A DNA stretch of 64,000 nt from Actinomadura luzonensis (lineage in GTDB: Bacteria; Actinomycetota; Actinomycetes; Streptosporangiales; Streptosporangiaceae). A program made the position numbers and the translations under genes. How positions within the stretch are numbered: position 1 is the stretch's first letter; every line of letters begins with the position of its first letter. The stretch covers positions 2,976,001 to 3,040,000 of the forward strand of contig NZ_JAKRKC020000002.1 of NCBI RefSeq assembly GCF_022664455.2, read 5' to 3'. Below are positions 1 through 8,059 of the stretch, piece after piece. The notes beneath the pieces were generated by a model, which was given only the letters and a program-made list of their open reading frames with translations, was not told the origin of the DNA and did not search any database.

Positions 1-281
1 ACGCCGTCGCCGGCCGCCCGGCCGCGGGCGTGCGGGTGCGGCTGGAGGACGACGCCGGGATGGTCCTGGCCGAGGGACGCACCGACGGCGACGGCCGGAT
101 CAAGGGCTGGGACACCGCGGGCGCCGGGGTGCGCCGCGTCGTTTTCGACACCGGCGGCTACCTCCGCGACACCTTCTACCCCGAGGTCGTCATCGCCTTC
201 ACCGTCACCGACCCGGCCCGGCACCACCACGTGCCGCTGCTGCTCAGCCCGTACGCCTACTCCACCTACCGAGGAAGCTGA
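1..281 (+). CDS. uraH: 5-hydroxyisourate hydrolase, 5'-truncated
   Basis: Transthyretin-like enzyme that hydrolyses 5-hydroxyisourate, the uricase product, to OHCU on the way to allantoin. The reading frame is open from base 3 (AVAGRPAAGVRVRLE), so the start lies upstream of the window; only the first dozen or so residues seem to be missing. The C-terminus ends in YRGS, the tetrapeptide that marks this family and separates it from true transthyretins. The stop codon overlaps the uricase ATG by one base (TGATG), so the two genes are translationally linked and act in consecutive steps. Identification is firm from the C-terminal signature and the neighbour. Confidence 0.93.
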   Translation, partial: AVAGRPAAGVRVRLEDDAGMVLAEGRTDGDGRIKGWDTAGAGVRRVVFDTGGYLRDTFYPEVVIAFTVTDPARHHHVPLLLSPYAYSTYRGS

Positions 282-1141
282 TGACCGTCAAGCTCGGCCC
301 CAACCGCTACGGCAAGGCGGACGTCCGGCTGGTCCGGGTCGTCCGTGACGGGCCCGTCCACCACCTCAAGGACCTCAATGTCGGCACCGCGCTGTCCGGC
401 GCGATGGAGGCCGTGCACCTGACCGGCGACAACGCGGCCGTCCTGCCGACCGACAGCCAGAAGAACACCGTCCACGCCTTCGCCCGCAAGCACGGCGTCG
501 GCGAGATCGAGGAGTTCGCGCTGCTGCTGGCCCGGCACTTCGTCACCTCCCAGCCGGCCGTGCACCACGCGCGGGTGGAGGTCGAGGAGTACGCCTGGCG
601 CCGCGGCGGGCCGCACTCGTTCGTGCGCGACGGCGGCGAGGTGCGCACCTGCGTCGTCCACCACGACCGGGACGGCCGCAGCACGGTCGTGTCCGGGCTG
701 AAGGACCTGGTGCTGCTCAACACCACCGGCTCGGAGTTCCGCGGCTTCGCGGCGGACGAGTACACCACGCTCAAGCCCACCAGGGACCGCGTCCTCGCCA
801 CCGAGGTGCGGGCCCGGTGGCGGCACGCGGGCGAGACCGCCGACCACGGGACGTCGTACGAGCGGGCGCGCGGCGCCCTGCTGGAGGCGTTCGCGGGCAC
901 CCACAGCCTCTCGCTCCAGCAGACCCTGTACGCCATGGGGGAGCGCGTCCTGACCTCCTGCCCCGAGATCTGCGAGGTCCGGCTCTCGCTGCCGAACAAG
1001 CACCACTTCCTCGTGGACCTGTCGCCGTTCGGGCTGGACAACGACAACGAGGTCTACCACGCCGCCGACCGCCCGTACGGGCTGATCGAGGGCGGCGTGC
1101 TGCGCGAGGACGCGCCCGACGCCGGATTCGCCTGGGAGTGA
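281..1141 (+). CDS. Urate oxidase (factor-independent urate hydroxylase)
   Basis: Cofactor-free uricase that oxidises urate to 5-hydroxyisourate. At 286 aa it has the usual family length. The duplicated T-fold is marked by LGPNRYGKADVRLVRV near the N-terminus (catalytic Lys region), LPTDSQKNTV (active-site Thr region) and NKHHFLVDL with NEVYHAAD near the C-terminus. The ATG overlaps the uraH stop, and the next gene begins seven bases after the stop, so this sits inside one transcription unit for purine-ring degradation. The peroxisomal targeting end of eukaryotic uricases is absent, as expected. The symbol is left empty because naming varies between organisms (uox, uaz, pucL). Confidence 0.95.
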   Translation: MTVKLGPNRYGKADVRLVRVVRDGPVHHLKDLNVGTALSGAMEAVHLTGDNAAVLPTDSQKNTVHAFARKHGVGEIEEFALLLARHFVTSQPAVHHARVEVEEYAWRRGGPHSFVRDGGEVRTCVVHHDRDGRSTVVSGLKDLVLLNTTGSEFRGFAADEYTTLKPTRDRVLATEVRARWRHAGETADHGTSYERARGALLEAFAGTHSLSLQQTLYAMGERVLTSCPEICEVRLSLPNKHHFLVDLSPFGLDNDNEVYHAADRPYGLIEGGVLREDAPDAGFAWE

Positions 1142-1147
1142 GCACGA

Positions 1148-2020
1148 GTGAGCACGATGGACTTCCTGCGGCCCACGACGTGGGCGGAGGCGCTGGCCGC
1201 CAAGGCGGACCGGCCGGAGGCGGTGCCCCTCCAGGGCGGTACCGACGTCATGGTGGAGATCAACTTCGCCGTGCGCAGGCCGCCGGCGCTGCTGGACCTG
1301 ACGCGGGTGGCCGAGCTGCGCGCGTGGTCGGTCGCGGACGGCGTGTGCCGGATCGGGGCCGGGGTGCCGTACCGGGTGGTCGTCGAGGAGCTGGGCGCTC
1401 TCGCGCCGGGGCTGGCGCAGGCCGCCAGGACCGTCGGCTCGCCGCAGATCCGCAACCGCGGCACGGTCGGCGGCAACCTCGGCGCGGCCTCGCCCGCCGG
1501 TGACAGCCACCCGCCGCTGCTGGCCGCCGAGGCGGTGGTCGAGGCCGAGTCGCGCGACGGCGGCGTGCGGCTGATCCCGGCCGCCGGGTTCTACCGCGGC
1601 GTCAAGCGCAGCGCCCTGCGGCCGGACGAGCTGATCAGGGCCGTACGGGTGCCGGTCGCGGCAGGGCCGCAGTACTTCTCCAAGGTCGGCACCCGCAACG
1701 CCATGGTGATCGCGGTGTGCTCGTTCGCGATCGCGCTGGACCCCGCGCGGCAGCGGATCGGCACCGGCATCGGCTCGGCCGCCCCCACCCCGCGCCGCGC
1801 CGAGGCGGCCGAGGAGCTGCTGGCCCGCGAGCTCGACTGGGACGCGGCCGCGCCGGACGCGTCGCTGGTCAAGCGGTTCGGCCGGCTGTGCGCCGAGGCC
1901 GCCGCGCCCATCGACGACGTGCGCGGCACCGCCGCCTACCGGCTGCACGCCGTCGAGATCATGGCCCGCCGGACGCTGACCTGGGCCTGGAGCGACCACA
2001 TCGGAAGGAGGGCGGCCTGA
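1148..2020 (+). CDS. Xanthine dehydrogenase-type FAD-binding subunit
   Basis: FAD-carrying medium subunit of a molybdenum hydroxylase (CoxM/XdhB family), 290 aa. The two FAD-contact motifs are visible: GGTDVMVEIN at about residues 31-40, and TVGGNLGAASPAGD around residue 110. It passes electrons from the 2Fe-2S subunit to FAD. The GTG start was chosen because it lies just after the uricase stop. The stop overlaps the next start (TGATG). Substrate cannot be read from this subunit alone; context with uricase and 8-oxoguanine deaminase points to hypoxanthine/xanthine. The molybdopterin-binding catalytic subunit does not follow, which is unusual for a three-gene xdh set. Confidence 0.9.
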   Translation: MSTMDFLRPTTWAEALAAKADRPEAVPLQGGTDVMVEINFAVRRPPALLDLTRVAELRAWSVADGVCRIGAGVPYRVVVEELGALAPGLAQAARTVGSPQIRNRGTVGGNLGAASPAGDSHPPLLAAEAVVEAESRDGGVRLIPAAGFYRGVKRSALRPDELIRAVRVPVAAGPQYFSKVGTRNAMVIAVCSFAIALDPARQRIGTGIGSAAPTPRRAEAAEELLARELDWDAAAPDASLVKRFGRLCAEAAAPIDDVRGTAAYRLHAVEIMARRTLTWAWSDHIGRRAA

Positions 2021-2493
2021 TGCGCGTCACGTTCACCGTCAACGGCCGCGAGCACTGCGCCGACGGCGTGTGGGAGGGCGAGAGCCTGCTGTACGTGCTG
2101 CGGGAACGGCTCGGCCTGCCCGGCTCGAAGAACGCCTGCGAGCAGGGCGAGTGCGGCTCGTGCACGGTCTACCTGGACGGCGAGCCGGTCTGCTCCTGCC
2201 TGGTCGCCGCCGGGCAGGCCGAGGGCCGGCAGGTGCGCACCGTGGAGGGCCTGGCCGAGGGGGACAGGCTCGACCCGGTGCAGGAGGCGTTCGCCGAGTG
2301 CGGGGCCGTGCAGTGCGGCTTCTGCACGCCCGGCCTGCTCGTGCAGGCCCACGACCTGCTGGGACGCGTCCCCGAGCCGTCCGACGCGGAGATCCGCGAG
2401 GCGCTGGCCGGCAACCTGTGCCGCTGCACCGGCTACGAGAAGATCCTCGACGCGGTGCGCCTGGCCGCCGCGCGGAAGGCGGCGGCCCGATGA
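2020..2493 (+). CDS. Xanthine dehydrogenase-type 2Fe-2S subunit
   Basis: Small iron-sulfur subunit (CoxS/XdhC-like, 157 aa) of the same molybdenum hydroxylase. The N-terminal plant-ferredoxin-like cluster is C40-x4-C45-x2-C48 with C58/C60. The C-terminal four-helix cluster is CGFCTPG followed by GNLCRCTGY. The ATG at 2020 follows GGAAGGAG and overlaps the FAD subunit stop; in-frame codons upstream lie inside that gene and were not used. The stop overlaps the next ATG (ATGA). Together with the FAD subunit it needs a large Mo-MCD subunit that must be encoded elsewhere. Confidence 0.93.
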   Translation: MRVTFTVNGREHCADGVWEGESLLYVLRERLGLPGSKNACEQGECGSCTVYLDGEPVCSCLVAAGQAEGRQVRTVEGLAEGDRLDPVQEAFAECGAVQCGFCTPGLLVQAHDLLGRVPEPSDAEIREALAGNLCRCTGYEKILDAVRLAAARKAAAR

Positions 2494-3842
2494 GCCTGGT
2501 CATCGAGAACGTGCACCTCGCGCCCGTCGCCGGCCCGGAGATCCCCTCGGGCTGGCTGCTCGTCGAGGGCGACCGCATCGCGGCGCTGGGCGAGGGGCCC
2601 GCCCCCGGGGCGCCCGGCGCGGAACGCCTCGACGGCTCCGGCTGCCTGGCCACCCCCGGGCTGGTCAACACCCACCACCACCTCTACCAGTGGGCCTCGC
2701 AGGGCCTCGCGCAGGACGCCACCCTGTTCGAGTGGCTGGTGGCGCTCTACCGGGTGTGGGCGGCGATGGACGCCGAGATCGTCAGGGGCGCGGCCGGGGC
2801 CGGGCTCGGCTGGCTGGCGCTGTCCGGCTGCACCACCTCCAGCGACCACCACTACCTGTTCCCGAAGGGCCGCGGCGACCTGTTCGCGGCCGGGGTCGAG
2901 GCGGCCAGGGAGGTGGGCCTCCGCTTCCACCCGGCGCGCGGCTCGATGGACCGCGGCGAGTCGCGCGGCGGCCTGCCCCCGGACGAGGTGGTCGAGGACC
3001 TGGAGGACATCCTGGCCGCCACCGCCGAGGCCGTGGACGCCTACCACGACCCGTCGCCGTCCTCGATGCTGCGGGTCGCGGTCGCGCCGTGCTCGCCGTT
3101 CTCGGTCAGCGGCGAGCTGATGAGCGAGTCGGCCGCCCTGGCCCGCGACAAGGGCGTACGGCTGCACACGCACCTCGCCGAGACCGCCGACGAGGAGGAG
3201 CACTGCCTGGCGCAGCTCGGCCTGCGGCCGGTCGACTACCTGGAGAAGCTGGGCTGGCTCGGCCCCGACGTGTGGCTCGCGCACGCGGTGCACCTGAGCG
3301 ACGCCGACATCGCCAGGCTCGCGCTCACCGGCACCGGCGCCGCGCACTGCCCTTCCTCCAACGGGCGGCTCGGCGCCGGCATCGCCCGCGTGTCGGAGAT
3401 GCTGCGGCGCGGCGTGAACGTCGGCCTCGGCGTGGACGGCGCCGCCTCCTCCGAGCTGACGCCGCTGGCCGGCGAGATGCGGCAGGCGCTGCTGTTCCAG
3501 CGCGCCCGCTACGGGCCGGCGGCGCTGACCGCCCGCCAGGCGCTGGAGCTGGCCACCCTGGGCGGGGCGCGCAACCTCGGCAGGGGCGACGAGCTGGGCA
3601 CGCTGGAGGCGGGCAAGCTCGCCGACATCGCCCTGTGGCGGGTGGACGGCCCGTACGCGGCGGCCGTCGCCGACCCGGTCTGCGCGCTGGTGTTCGGGCC
3701 CGCGCTGCCGCTGGCCAGGCTGCTGGTCGGCGGGCGGACCGTGGTGGCGGACGGCGAGCTGCGCACCACCCCGCAGGACGCGCTCGGCCGGGCCGGGGCC
3801 GAGGCGCGGCGCCGCCTCCTCCGCCTCGCCGGGGAGGTCTGA
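2490..3842 (+). CDS. 8-oxoguanine deaminase (amidohydrolase)
   Basis: Metal-dependent amidohydrolase, 450 aa, most like 8-oxoguanine deaminase, which converts 8-oxoguanine to urate and would feed the uricase upstream. Metal ligands are visible as NTHHHLYQ, HTHLAET, HAVHLSD and LGVDGAASSE. The GCTTSSDHHYLFPKG segment is characteristic of the 8-oxoguanine deaminase group rather than ordinary guanine deaminase. ATGA overlap with the 2Fe-2S subunit gene. Guanine deaminase or a chlorohydrolase-like activity would be the alternatives, but the SSDHHYLFP segment and the operon argue against them. Confidence 0.88.
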   Translation: MSLVIENVHLAPVAGPEIPSGWLLVEGDRIAALGEGPAPGAPGAERLDGSGCLATPGLVNTHHHLYQWASQGLAQDATLFEWLVALYRVWAAMDAEIVRGAAGAGLGWLALSGCTTSSDHHYLFPKGRGDLFAAGVEAAREVGLRFHPARGSMDRGESRGGLPPDEVVEDLEDILAATAEAVDAYHDPSPSSMLRVAVAPCSPFSVSGELMSESAALARDKGVRLHTHLAETADEEEHCLAQLGLRPVDYLEKLGWLGPDVWLAHAVHLSDADIARLALTGTGAAHCPSSNGRLGAGIARVSEMLRRGVNVGLGVDGAASSELTPLAGEMRQALLFQRARYGPAALTARQALELATLGGARNLGRGDELGTLEAGKLADIALWRVDGPYAAAVADPVCALVFGPALPLARLLVGGRTVVADGELRTTPQDALGRAGAEARRRLLRLAGEV

Positions 3843-3892
3843 CCGTTAAGGTGTGGATGTCCGGAAACAGCGCATCCCCGAAAGGCGGCCCC

Positions 3893-4105
3893 GTGACGGC
3901 GGAACTCCCCCAGGACCGGCTGGAGCAGCTCAAGAGCACCTTCGCCGCGATCGACACCGACGGCGACGGCTACATCAGCGAGAGCGAGCTGCGCACGCAC
4001 TTCCCGGACCTGCCGGCCGAGGCCCTCGGCGCGCTGAGCCAGAGCGCCGACGCCGACCAGGACGGCCGCTACTCCCTGGAGGAGTTCATCAGGACCGTCT
4101 CCTGA
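3893..4105 (+). CDS. Small EF-hand calcium-binding protein
   Basis: Calmodulin-like protein of 70 aa with two canonical EF-hand loops, DTDGDGYISESE and DADQDGRYSLEE, each with acidic residues at positions 1, 3, 5 and Glu at 12. It has no signal peptide, so it is probably a cytosolic calcium sensor or buffer; such small calmodulin-like proteins are common in filamentous actinomycetes. The GTG at 3893 has AAAGGCGG at the right distance. An in-frame ATG at 3857 would add twelve residues without similarity to the domain. It ends 27 bp from the convergent AlkZ-like gene. Confidence 0.85.
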   Translation: MTAELPQDRLEQLKSTFAAIDTDGDGYISESELRTHFPDLPAEALGALSQSADADQDGRYSLEEFIRTVS

Positions 4106-4131
4106 CGGGCGCACGGGCCTTCAGGCGCGGC

Positions 4132-5283
4132 TCACGGGGCGGACAGCTCGCGCTCCAGCGGGGTGCGGAACCGCGGGGTGACGCGGACCCCGCCGAGCCA
4201 GGCGGCCAGCCCGGCCGCCTCGGCCTCGATCGCCGCCCGCCCCTCCGCGCCGACGTCCTCCAGCAGCCGCCACACCGGCTCGCCGTCCGGCCGCTGCGCC
4301 CAGCCGCCCACCACCCGGCCGTCCCACCAGACGGTCGGGCCCACGTTGCCGTTGCGGTCGAACAGCGCCGCCCGGTGCCCGGCCGGCAGGTACCAGTCGC
4401 GGGCCTGCCAGCCCATCGGCGTCGGGTCGAGCGCGGGCAGCAGCGCCGCCCACGACTCTGGCTCGGGCGTCTCCGCCAGGTCGCCGGGCAGCACCAGGCC
4501 GGGGCCCTCGTCCAGCTCCACCTCCACCGCGCCGGCGGCGGCCAGCGCCTTGCGCGCGTCGGTCCGCGTCCAGCCGGTCCACCACGTGAAGTCGGCCTCC
4601 GTGCCCGGGCCGAACGCCGCCAGCCACCGCCGCGCCAGCTCCGCCTGAGCCTCCGCCGGCGTCAGGACGGGCAGCTCGGCCGCCAGGCCCCACAGGTGCC
4701 GGCCGCTGACCCAGGTGCCGGCCGCCCGGCGGCCCCTGACCAGCCGCCCGTCCATGGCCATCAGCGGCAGCAGCCGCGAGCCCAGGCTCACCATCGCCTC
4801 GTACGGCTTGCCCGCCGCCACCTTCACCTGCTCGCGCAGCTCCGGCACCAGCGCGCCCAGCTCGGCGGCGTCCGCCTCGCCCGCCTCGGCCAGCGCGCGC
4901 AGCACCGCCTCCTCGGCCGCCGCGACCCGCGTCTCGTCCCAGCCGCCCTCGGCGAACGTCTTCAGCAGCGAGCGCCGCTCCCGGCGCGCCACGGGGGCCA
5001 TCGTGGACCAGTGCACCACCGGCACCAGCCCGGCCGGGACCACGAACACCGTCCGCCGCATGCCCGTCATCCGCACCAGCGTGCGGTCGTCGTACAGGGC
5101 CCGCTCCACCGGCCCGGGGCCGGGCGCGGCCAGCCGCGCGCCCGCCGACAGGAACACCGTCGGCGGGTCGGTGCCGTGCAGCGCCACCACGGACGCCGCC
5201 GCCTCCTCCGGCGTGGCCGCCTTGACCGTCAGCCGGTGCCGCACGCCGAGCCGCGCCCGCCGCTGCCGTGCCGTGATCCGCAT
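4132..5283 (-). CDS. Winged-helix AlkZ-like DNA glycosylase family protein
   Basis: 383 aa protein of the winged-helix DNA-binding (HTH_42/AlkZ) superfamily. Known members AlkZ and AlkX/YcaQ excise alkylated or cross-linked bases. Where AlkZ carries a catalytic Q-x-Q motif this protein reads LHGTDPPTVFLS, typical of a large uncharacterised actinobacterial subgroup, so the chemistry cannot be assumed. The C-terminal winged-helix region includes NGNVGPTVWWDGRVVGGW. ATG at 5283 is preceded by AAGGAGG. That ribosome binding site is half of a perfect 16-bp palindrome (5292-5307). Confidence 0.82.
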   Translation of the reverse strand: MRITARQRRARLGVRHRLTVKAATPEEAAASVVALHGTDPPTVFLSAGARLAAPGPGPVERALYDDRTLVRMTGMRRTVFVVPAGLVPVVHWSTMAPVARRERRSLLKTFAEGGWDETRVAAAEEAVLRALAEAGEADAAELGALVPELREQVKVAAGKPYEAMVSLGSRLLPLMAMDGRLVRGRRAAGTWVSGRHLWGLAAELPVLTPAEAQAELARRWLAAFGPGTEADFTWWTGWTRTDARKALAAAGAVEVELDEGPGLVLPGDLAETPEPESWAALLPALDPTPMGWQARDWYLPAGHRAALFDRNGNVGPTVWWDGRVVGGWAQRPDGEPVWRLLEDVGAEGRAAIEAEAAGLAAWLGGVRVTPRFRTPLERELSAP

Positions 5284-5291
5284 ATCGGGCC

Positions 5292-5307
5292 CTCCTTCGC
5301 GAAGGAG
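5292..5307 (-). promoter_or_regulatory. 16-bp palindrome covering the SD of the AlkZ-like gene
   Basis: CTCCTTCG followed directly by CGAAGGAG is a perfect 8+8 palindrome. Its downstream half (minus strand) supplies the AAGGAGG ribosome binding site of the gene starting at 5283. In RNA the arms could pair and hide the SD; in DNA it could be an operator. No protein or ligand can be assigned. Confidence 0.45.
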
Positions 5308-5494
5308 AGCGTAGTTGGAGGATCACACACCTCGCGACCGGCCGGACGGGCGCCCGTTGGTGGGGGCGTGCATAGGCCGCGCCGGGCTCGGCCGCTTCAC
5401 TGGGTGATGTGATGATGAGTCACGCCTTCCTGCCCGCTCGCACCGGGCAGGAAGACGTGTCCGGCCATTGTTCATCATCGTGTGGGAGTTCGTA

Positions 5495-6649
5495 GTGGTT
5501 CAGCATGTTCTGGTGGCCCCTGACAAGTTCAAGGGATCGCTGACGGCGGCCGAGGTCGCGGCGCGGGTCACGGCCGGGCTCGGCGTGCCCACGGTGGAGC
5601 TGCCGGTGGCCGACGGCGGCGACGGCACCGTGGACGCCGCCGTGGCCTGCGGGTTCGAACGGGTCACGACCGAGGTGACCGGGCCGACCGGCGAGCCCGT
5701 GACCGCCTCCTACGCCTGGCACCCGGAGGACGCCACCGCCGTGGTCGAGCTGGCCGAGGCGTCCGGGCTGCGCCGGCTCCCGGCCGGGCCCGAGCCGCTG
5801 ACCGCCACCAGCCGCGGCACCGGCGAGCTGATCGCGCACGCGGTGCGGCGCGGCGCCAGGCGCGTGGTGCTGGGGCTGGGCGGCAGCGCCTGCACCGACG
5901 GGGGAGCGGGCATGGCGCAGGCGCTCGGCGCCCGGCTGCTGGACGCGGACGGCGCCGAGCTGCCGCCGGGCGGGGCCGCGCTGCGGCAGCTCGACCGCAT
6001 CGACGTCACCGGCTTCCTCGACGTCGCCGGCGTCGCGTTCGTGGTCGCGAGCGACGTGGACAACCCGCTGCTCGGCCCGCACGGCGCCGCCGCCGTCTAC
6101 GGCCCGCAGAAGGGCGCCACCCCCGAGGACGTGAAGATCCTGGAGGCGGGGCTGACCCGGCTGGCCGCCGTCGCCACCCGCACCCACGGCCTGATGGGCG
6201 CGGTCGAGCACGACGACATCGTCCGGGCCATGGGGGTCGCCGGGGCGCCGGGGGCGGGCGCGGCCGGCGGCGTCGGCTTCGCGGCGCTGGCGTTCCTGCA
6301 CGCCGAGATCCGCCCCGGCATCGACCACCTGCTCGGGCTGCTCGGCTTCGGCGCGGCGGCGGCGGGCGCGCGGCTCGTCATCACCGGCGAGGGCTCCCTG
6401 GACGAGCAGTCGCTGCGCGGCAAGGCCCCCGTCGGGGTCGCGCAGGCCGCGGCCAGGGCCGGGGTGCCGGTCGTGGCCGTGTGCGGGCGGCGCGCGCTCT
6501 CCGACGCCGAGCTGAAGGCCGCCGGGATCGAGGCCGCCTACGCCCTCACCGACCTGGAGCCCGACCCGGCGCGGTGCATGGCCGAGGCCGGGCCGCTGCT
6601 GGAACGCCTGGCCGCCCGCGTCGCCGCCGACCGCCACCTCACCGCCTGA
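5495..6649 (+). CDS. Glycerate kinase
   Basis: Glycerate kinase of the GlxK/GarK family, 384 aa, phosphorylating D-glycerate. It begins VVQHVLVAPDKFKGSLTA, the family signature, with PVADGGDGT and LGLGGSACTDGGAGMA further on and ITGEGSLDEQSLRGKAP near the C-terminus. GTG 5495 was chosen because GGGAG lies six bases upstream; a TTG at 5468 would add a non-conserved FIIVWEF segment. It sits just before allantoinase and allantoicase, where glyoxylate from ureidoglycolate can be routed through tartronate semialdehyde and glycerate into central metabolism. Confidence 0.93.
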   Translation: MVQHVLVAPDKFKGSLTAAEVAARVTAGLGVPTVELPVADGGDGTVDAAVACGFERVTTEVTGPTGEPVTASYAWHPEDATAVVELAEASGLRRLPAGPEPLTATSRGTGELIAHAVRRGARRVVLGLGGSACTDGGAGMAQALGARLLDADGAELPPGGAALRQLDRIDVTGFLDVAGVAFVVASDVDNPLLGPHGAAAVYGPQKGATPEDVKILEAGLTRLAAVATRTHGLMGAVEHDDIVRAMGVAGAPGAGAAGGVGFAALAFLHAEIRPGIDHLLGLLGFGAAAAGARLVITGEGSLDEQSLRGKAPVGVAQAAARAGVPVVAVCGRRALSDAELKAAGIEAAYALTDLEPDPARCMAEAGPLLERLAARVAADRHLTA

Positions 6650-6661
6650 CCCGCACCGCCT

Positions 6662-6721
6662 GACGCTCAACCGCCCGACGCTCAACCGCCCGACGCTCAA
6701 CCGCCCGACGCTCAACCATCC
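6662..6721 (+). repeat. 15-bp tandem repeat, four copies
   Basis: Four head-to-tail copies of GACGCTCAACCGCCC, the last ending in ATCC instead of GCCC. They fill most of the 99-bp gap between the glycerate kinase and allantoinase genes, with a degenerate fifth copy at the end of the kinase gene. Nothing indicates a protein-binding role. Confidence 0.9.
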
Positions 6722-6748
6722 GATGCCCGACCCGGTCGAAGGGACCTC

Positions 6749-8059
6749 ATGACGCAGCTCGACCTCGTGGTCCGCTCCCGCCGGACCGTCACGCCCGAAG
6801 GGGAGCGGCCCGCCGCGGTGGCCGTGCGCGGCGAGCGCGTCGAGGCCCTGCACGCCTACGACGCGCCCCTCGACGCCGCCGAGGACGTCGACCTCCGCGA
6901 CCTGGCGCTGCTGCCCGGCCTGGTGGACACGCACGTCCACGTCAACGAGCCCGGCCGCACGCACTGGGAGGGGTTCGCCTCGGCGACCAGGGCCGCCGCG
7001 GCGGGCGGCGTCACCACCATCGTCGACATGCCGCTCAACTCGCTGCCGCCCACGGTCAGCGTGGCCGCGCTGGAGGCCAAGCTGGCCGCGGCGCGCGGGC
7101 AGTGCCACGTGGACGTCGGGTTCTGGGGCGGGGCGGTGCCGGGCAACGTCAAGGACCTGGCGCCGCTGCGCGAGCGCGGCGTGCTCGGCTTCAAGTGCTT
7201 CATGTCGCCGTCCGGGGTCGAGGAGTTCCCGCCGCTGGAGGGCGGCGAGCTGCGGCGGGCGCTGGAGGAGGTGGCCGGGTTCGGCGGGCTCATGGTGGTG
7301 CACGCCGAGGACCCGGCGCTGCTGGCCGAGCCGGCCGGGCCGGGCTACCCGGAGTTCCTGGCCTCGCGGCCCGGGGAGGCCGAGCGCAGCGCCGTGCGGC
7401 GGCTGGTCGAGCTGTCCAGGGAGACCGGCGCGCGGGTGCACGTCCTGCACGTCTCCAGCGCCGCCTGCCTGGACGTGCTGGCGGCCGCGCGGGCGGACGG
7501 GGTGCCGGTCACCGCCGAGACCTGCCCCCATTACCTGACGCTGGCGGCCGAGCAGGTGCCCGAGGGGGCGACGGCGTTCAAGTGCTGCCCGCCGATCCGC
7601 TCCGCCGCCAACCGCGACCTGCTGTGGGAGGGGCTGGCCGGCGGGGTGCTGAGCTGCGTGGTGTCGGACCACTCACCCTCCACCGCCGACCTCAAGGTGC
7701 CCGACTTCGCCGCCGCCTGGGGCGGCATCGCCTCGTTGCAGCTCGGGCTGGCCGCGGTCTGGACGGAGGCCGCCCGCCGGGGCCACCGGCTGGCCGACGT
7801 GGCGCGGTGGATGGCCGCCGCCCCCGCCGCGCTCGCGGGCCTGCCCGGCAAGGGCGCGATCGCGCCGGGCAACGACGCCGACCTCGTCGCCTTCGACCCG
7901 GCCGCCGACAACCCCGTGGACGCCGCCCGTCTGCACCACAAGAACCCCGTCACGCCGTACCACGGGCGCGTGCTCAAGGGCGCGGTGCTCACCACGTGGC
8001 TGCGCGGCCGGCCCGTGGACGGCGTGCCGCACGGCCGATTCCTGTTGGGAGAGCAGTAG
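6749..8059 (+). CDS. allB: Allantoinase
   Basis: Cyclic amidohydrolase (436 aa) opening allantoin to allantoate. Dinuclear metal ligands are visible: H62 and H64 in THVHVNEPGR, K149 in GFKCFMSPSG (carboxylated lysine position), H185 in VHAEDP, H234 in HVLHVSS and D307 in SDHSPS. The FKCFMSPSG segment fits allantoinase better than dihydroorotase or hydantoinase, and a separate pyrC is present at 33.6 kb. ATG at 6749 follows GAAGGGA. The stop abuts the allantoicase ATG with no gap. Confidence 0.94.
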   Translation: MTQLDLVVRSRRTVTPEGERPAAVAVRGERVEALHAYDAPLDAAEDVDLRDLALLPGLVDTHVHVNEPGRTHWEGFASATRAAAAGGVTTIVDMPLNSLPPTVSVAALEAKLAAARGQCHVDVGFWGGAVPGNVKDLAPLRERGVLGFKCFMSPSGVEEFPPLEGGELRRALEEVAGFGGLMVVHAEDPALLAEPAGPGYPEFLASRPGEAERSAVRRLVELSRETGARVHVLHVSSAACLDVLAAARADGVPVTAETCPHYLTLAAEQVPEGATAFKCCPPIRSAANRDLLWEGLAGGVLSCVVSDHSPSTADLKVPDFAAAWGGIASLQLGLAAVWTEAARRGHRLADVARWMAAAPAALAGLPGKGAIAPGNDADLVAFDPAADNPVDAARLHHKNPVTPYHGRVLKGAVLTTWLRGRPVDGVPHGRFLLGEQ

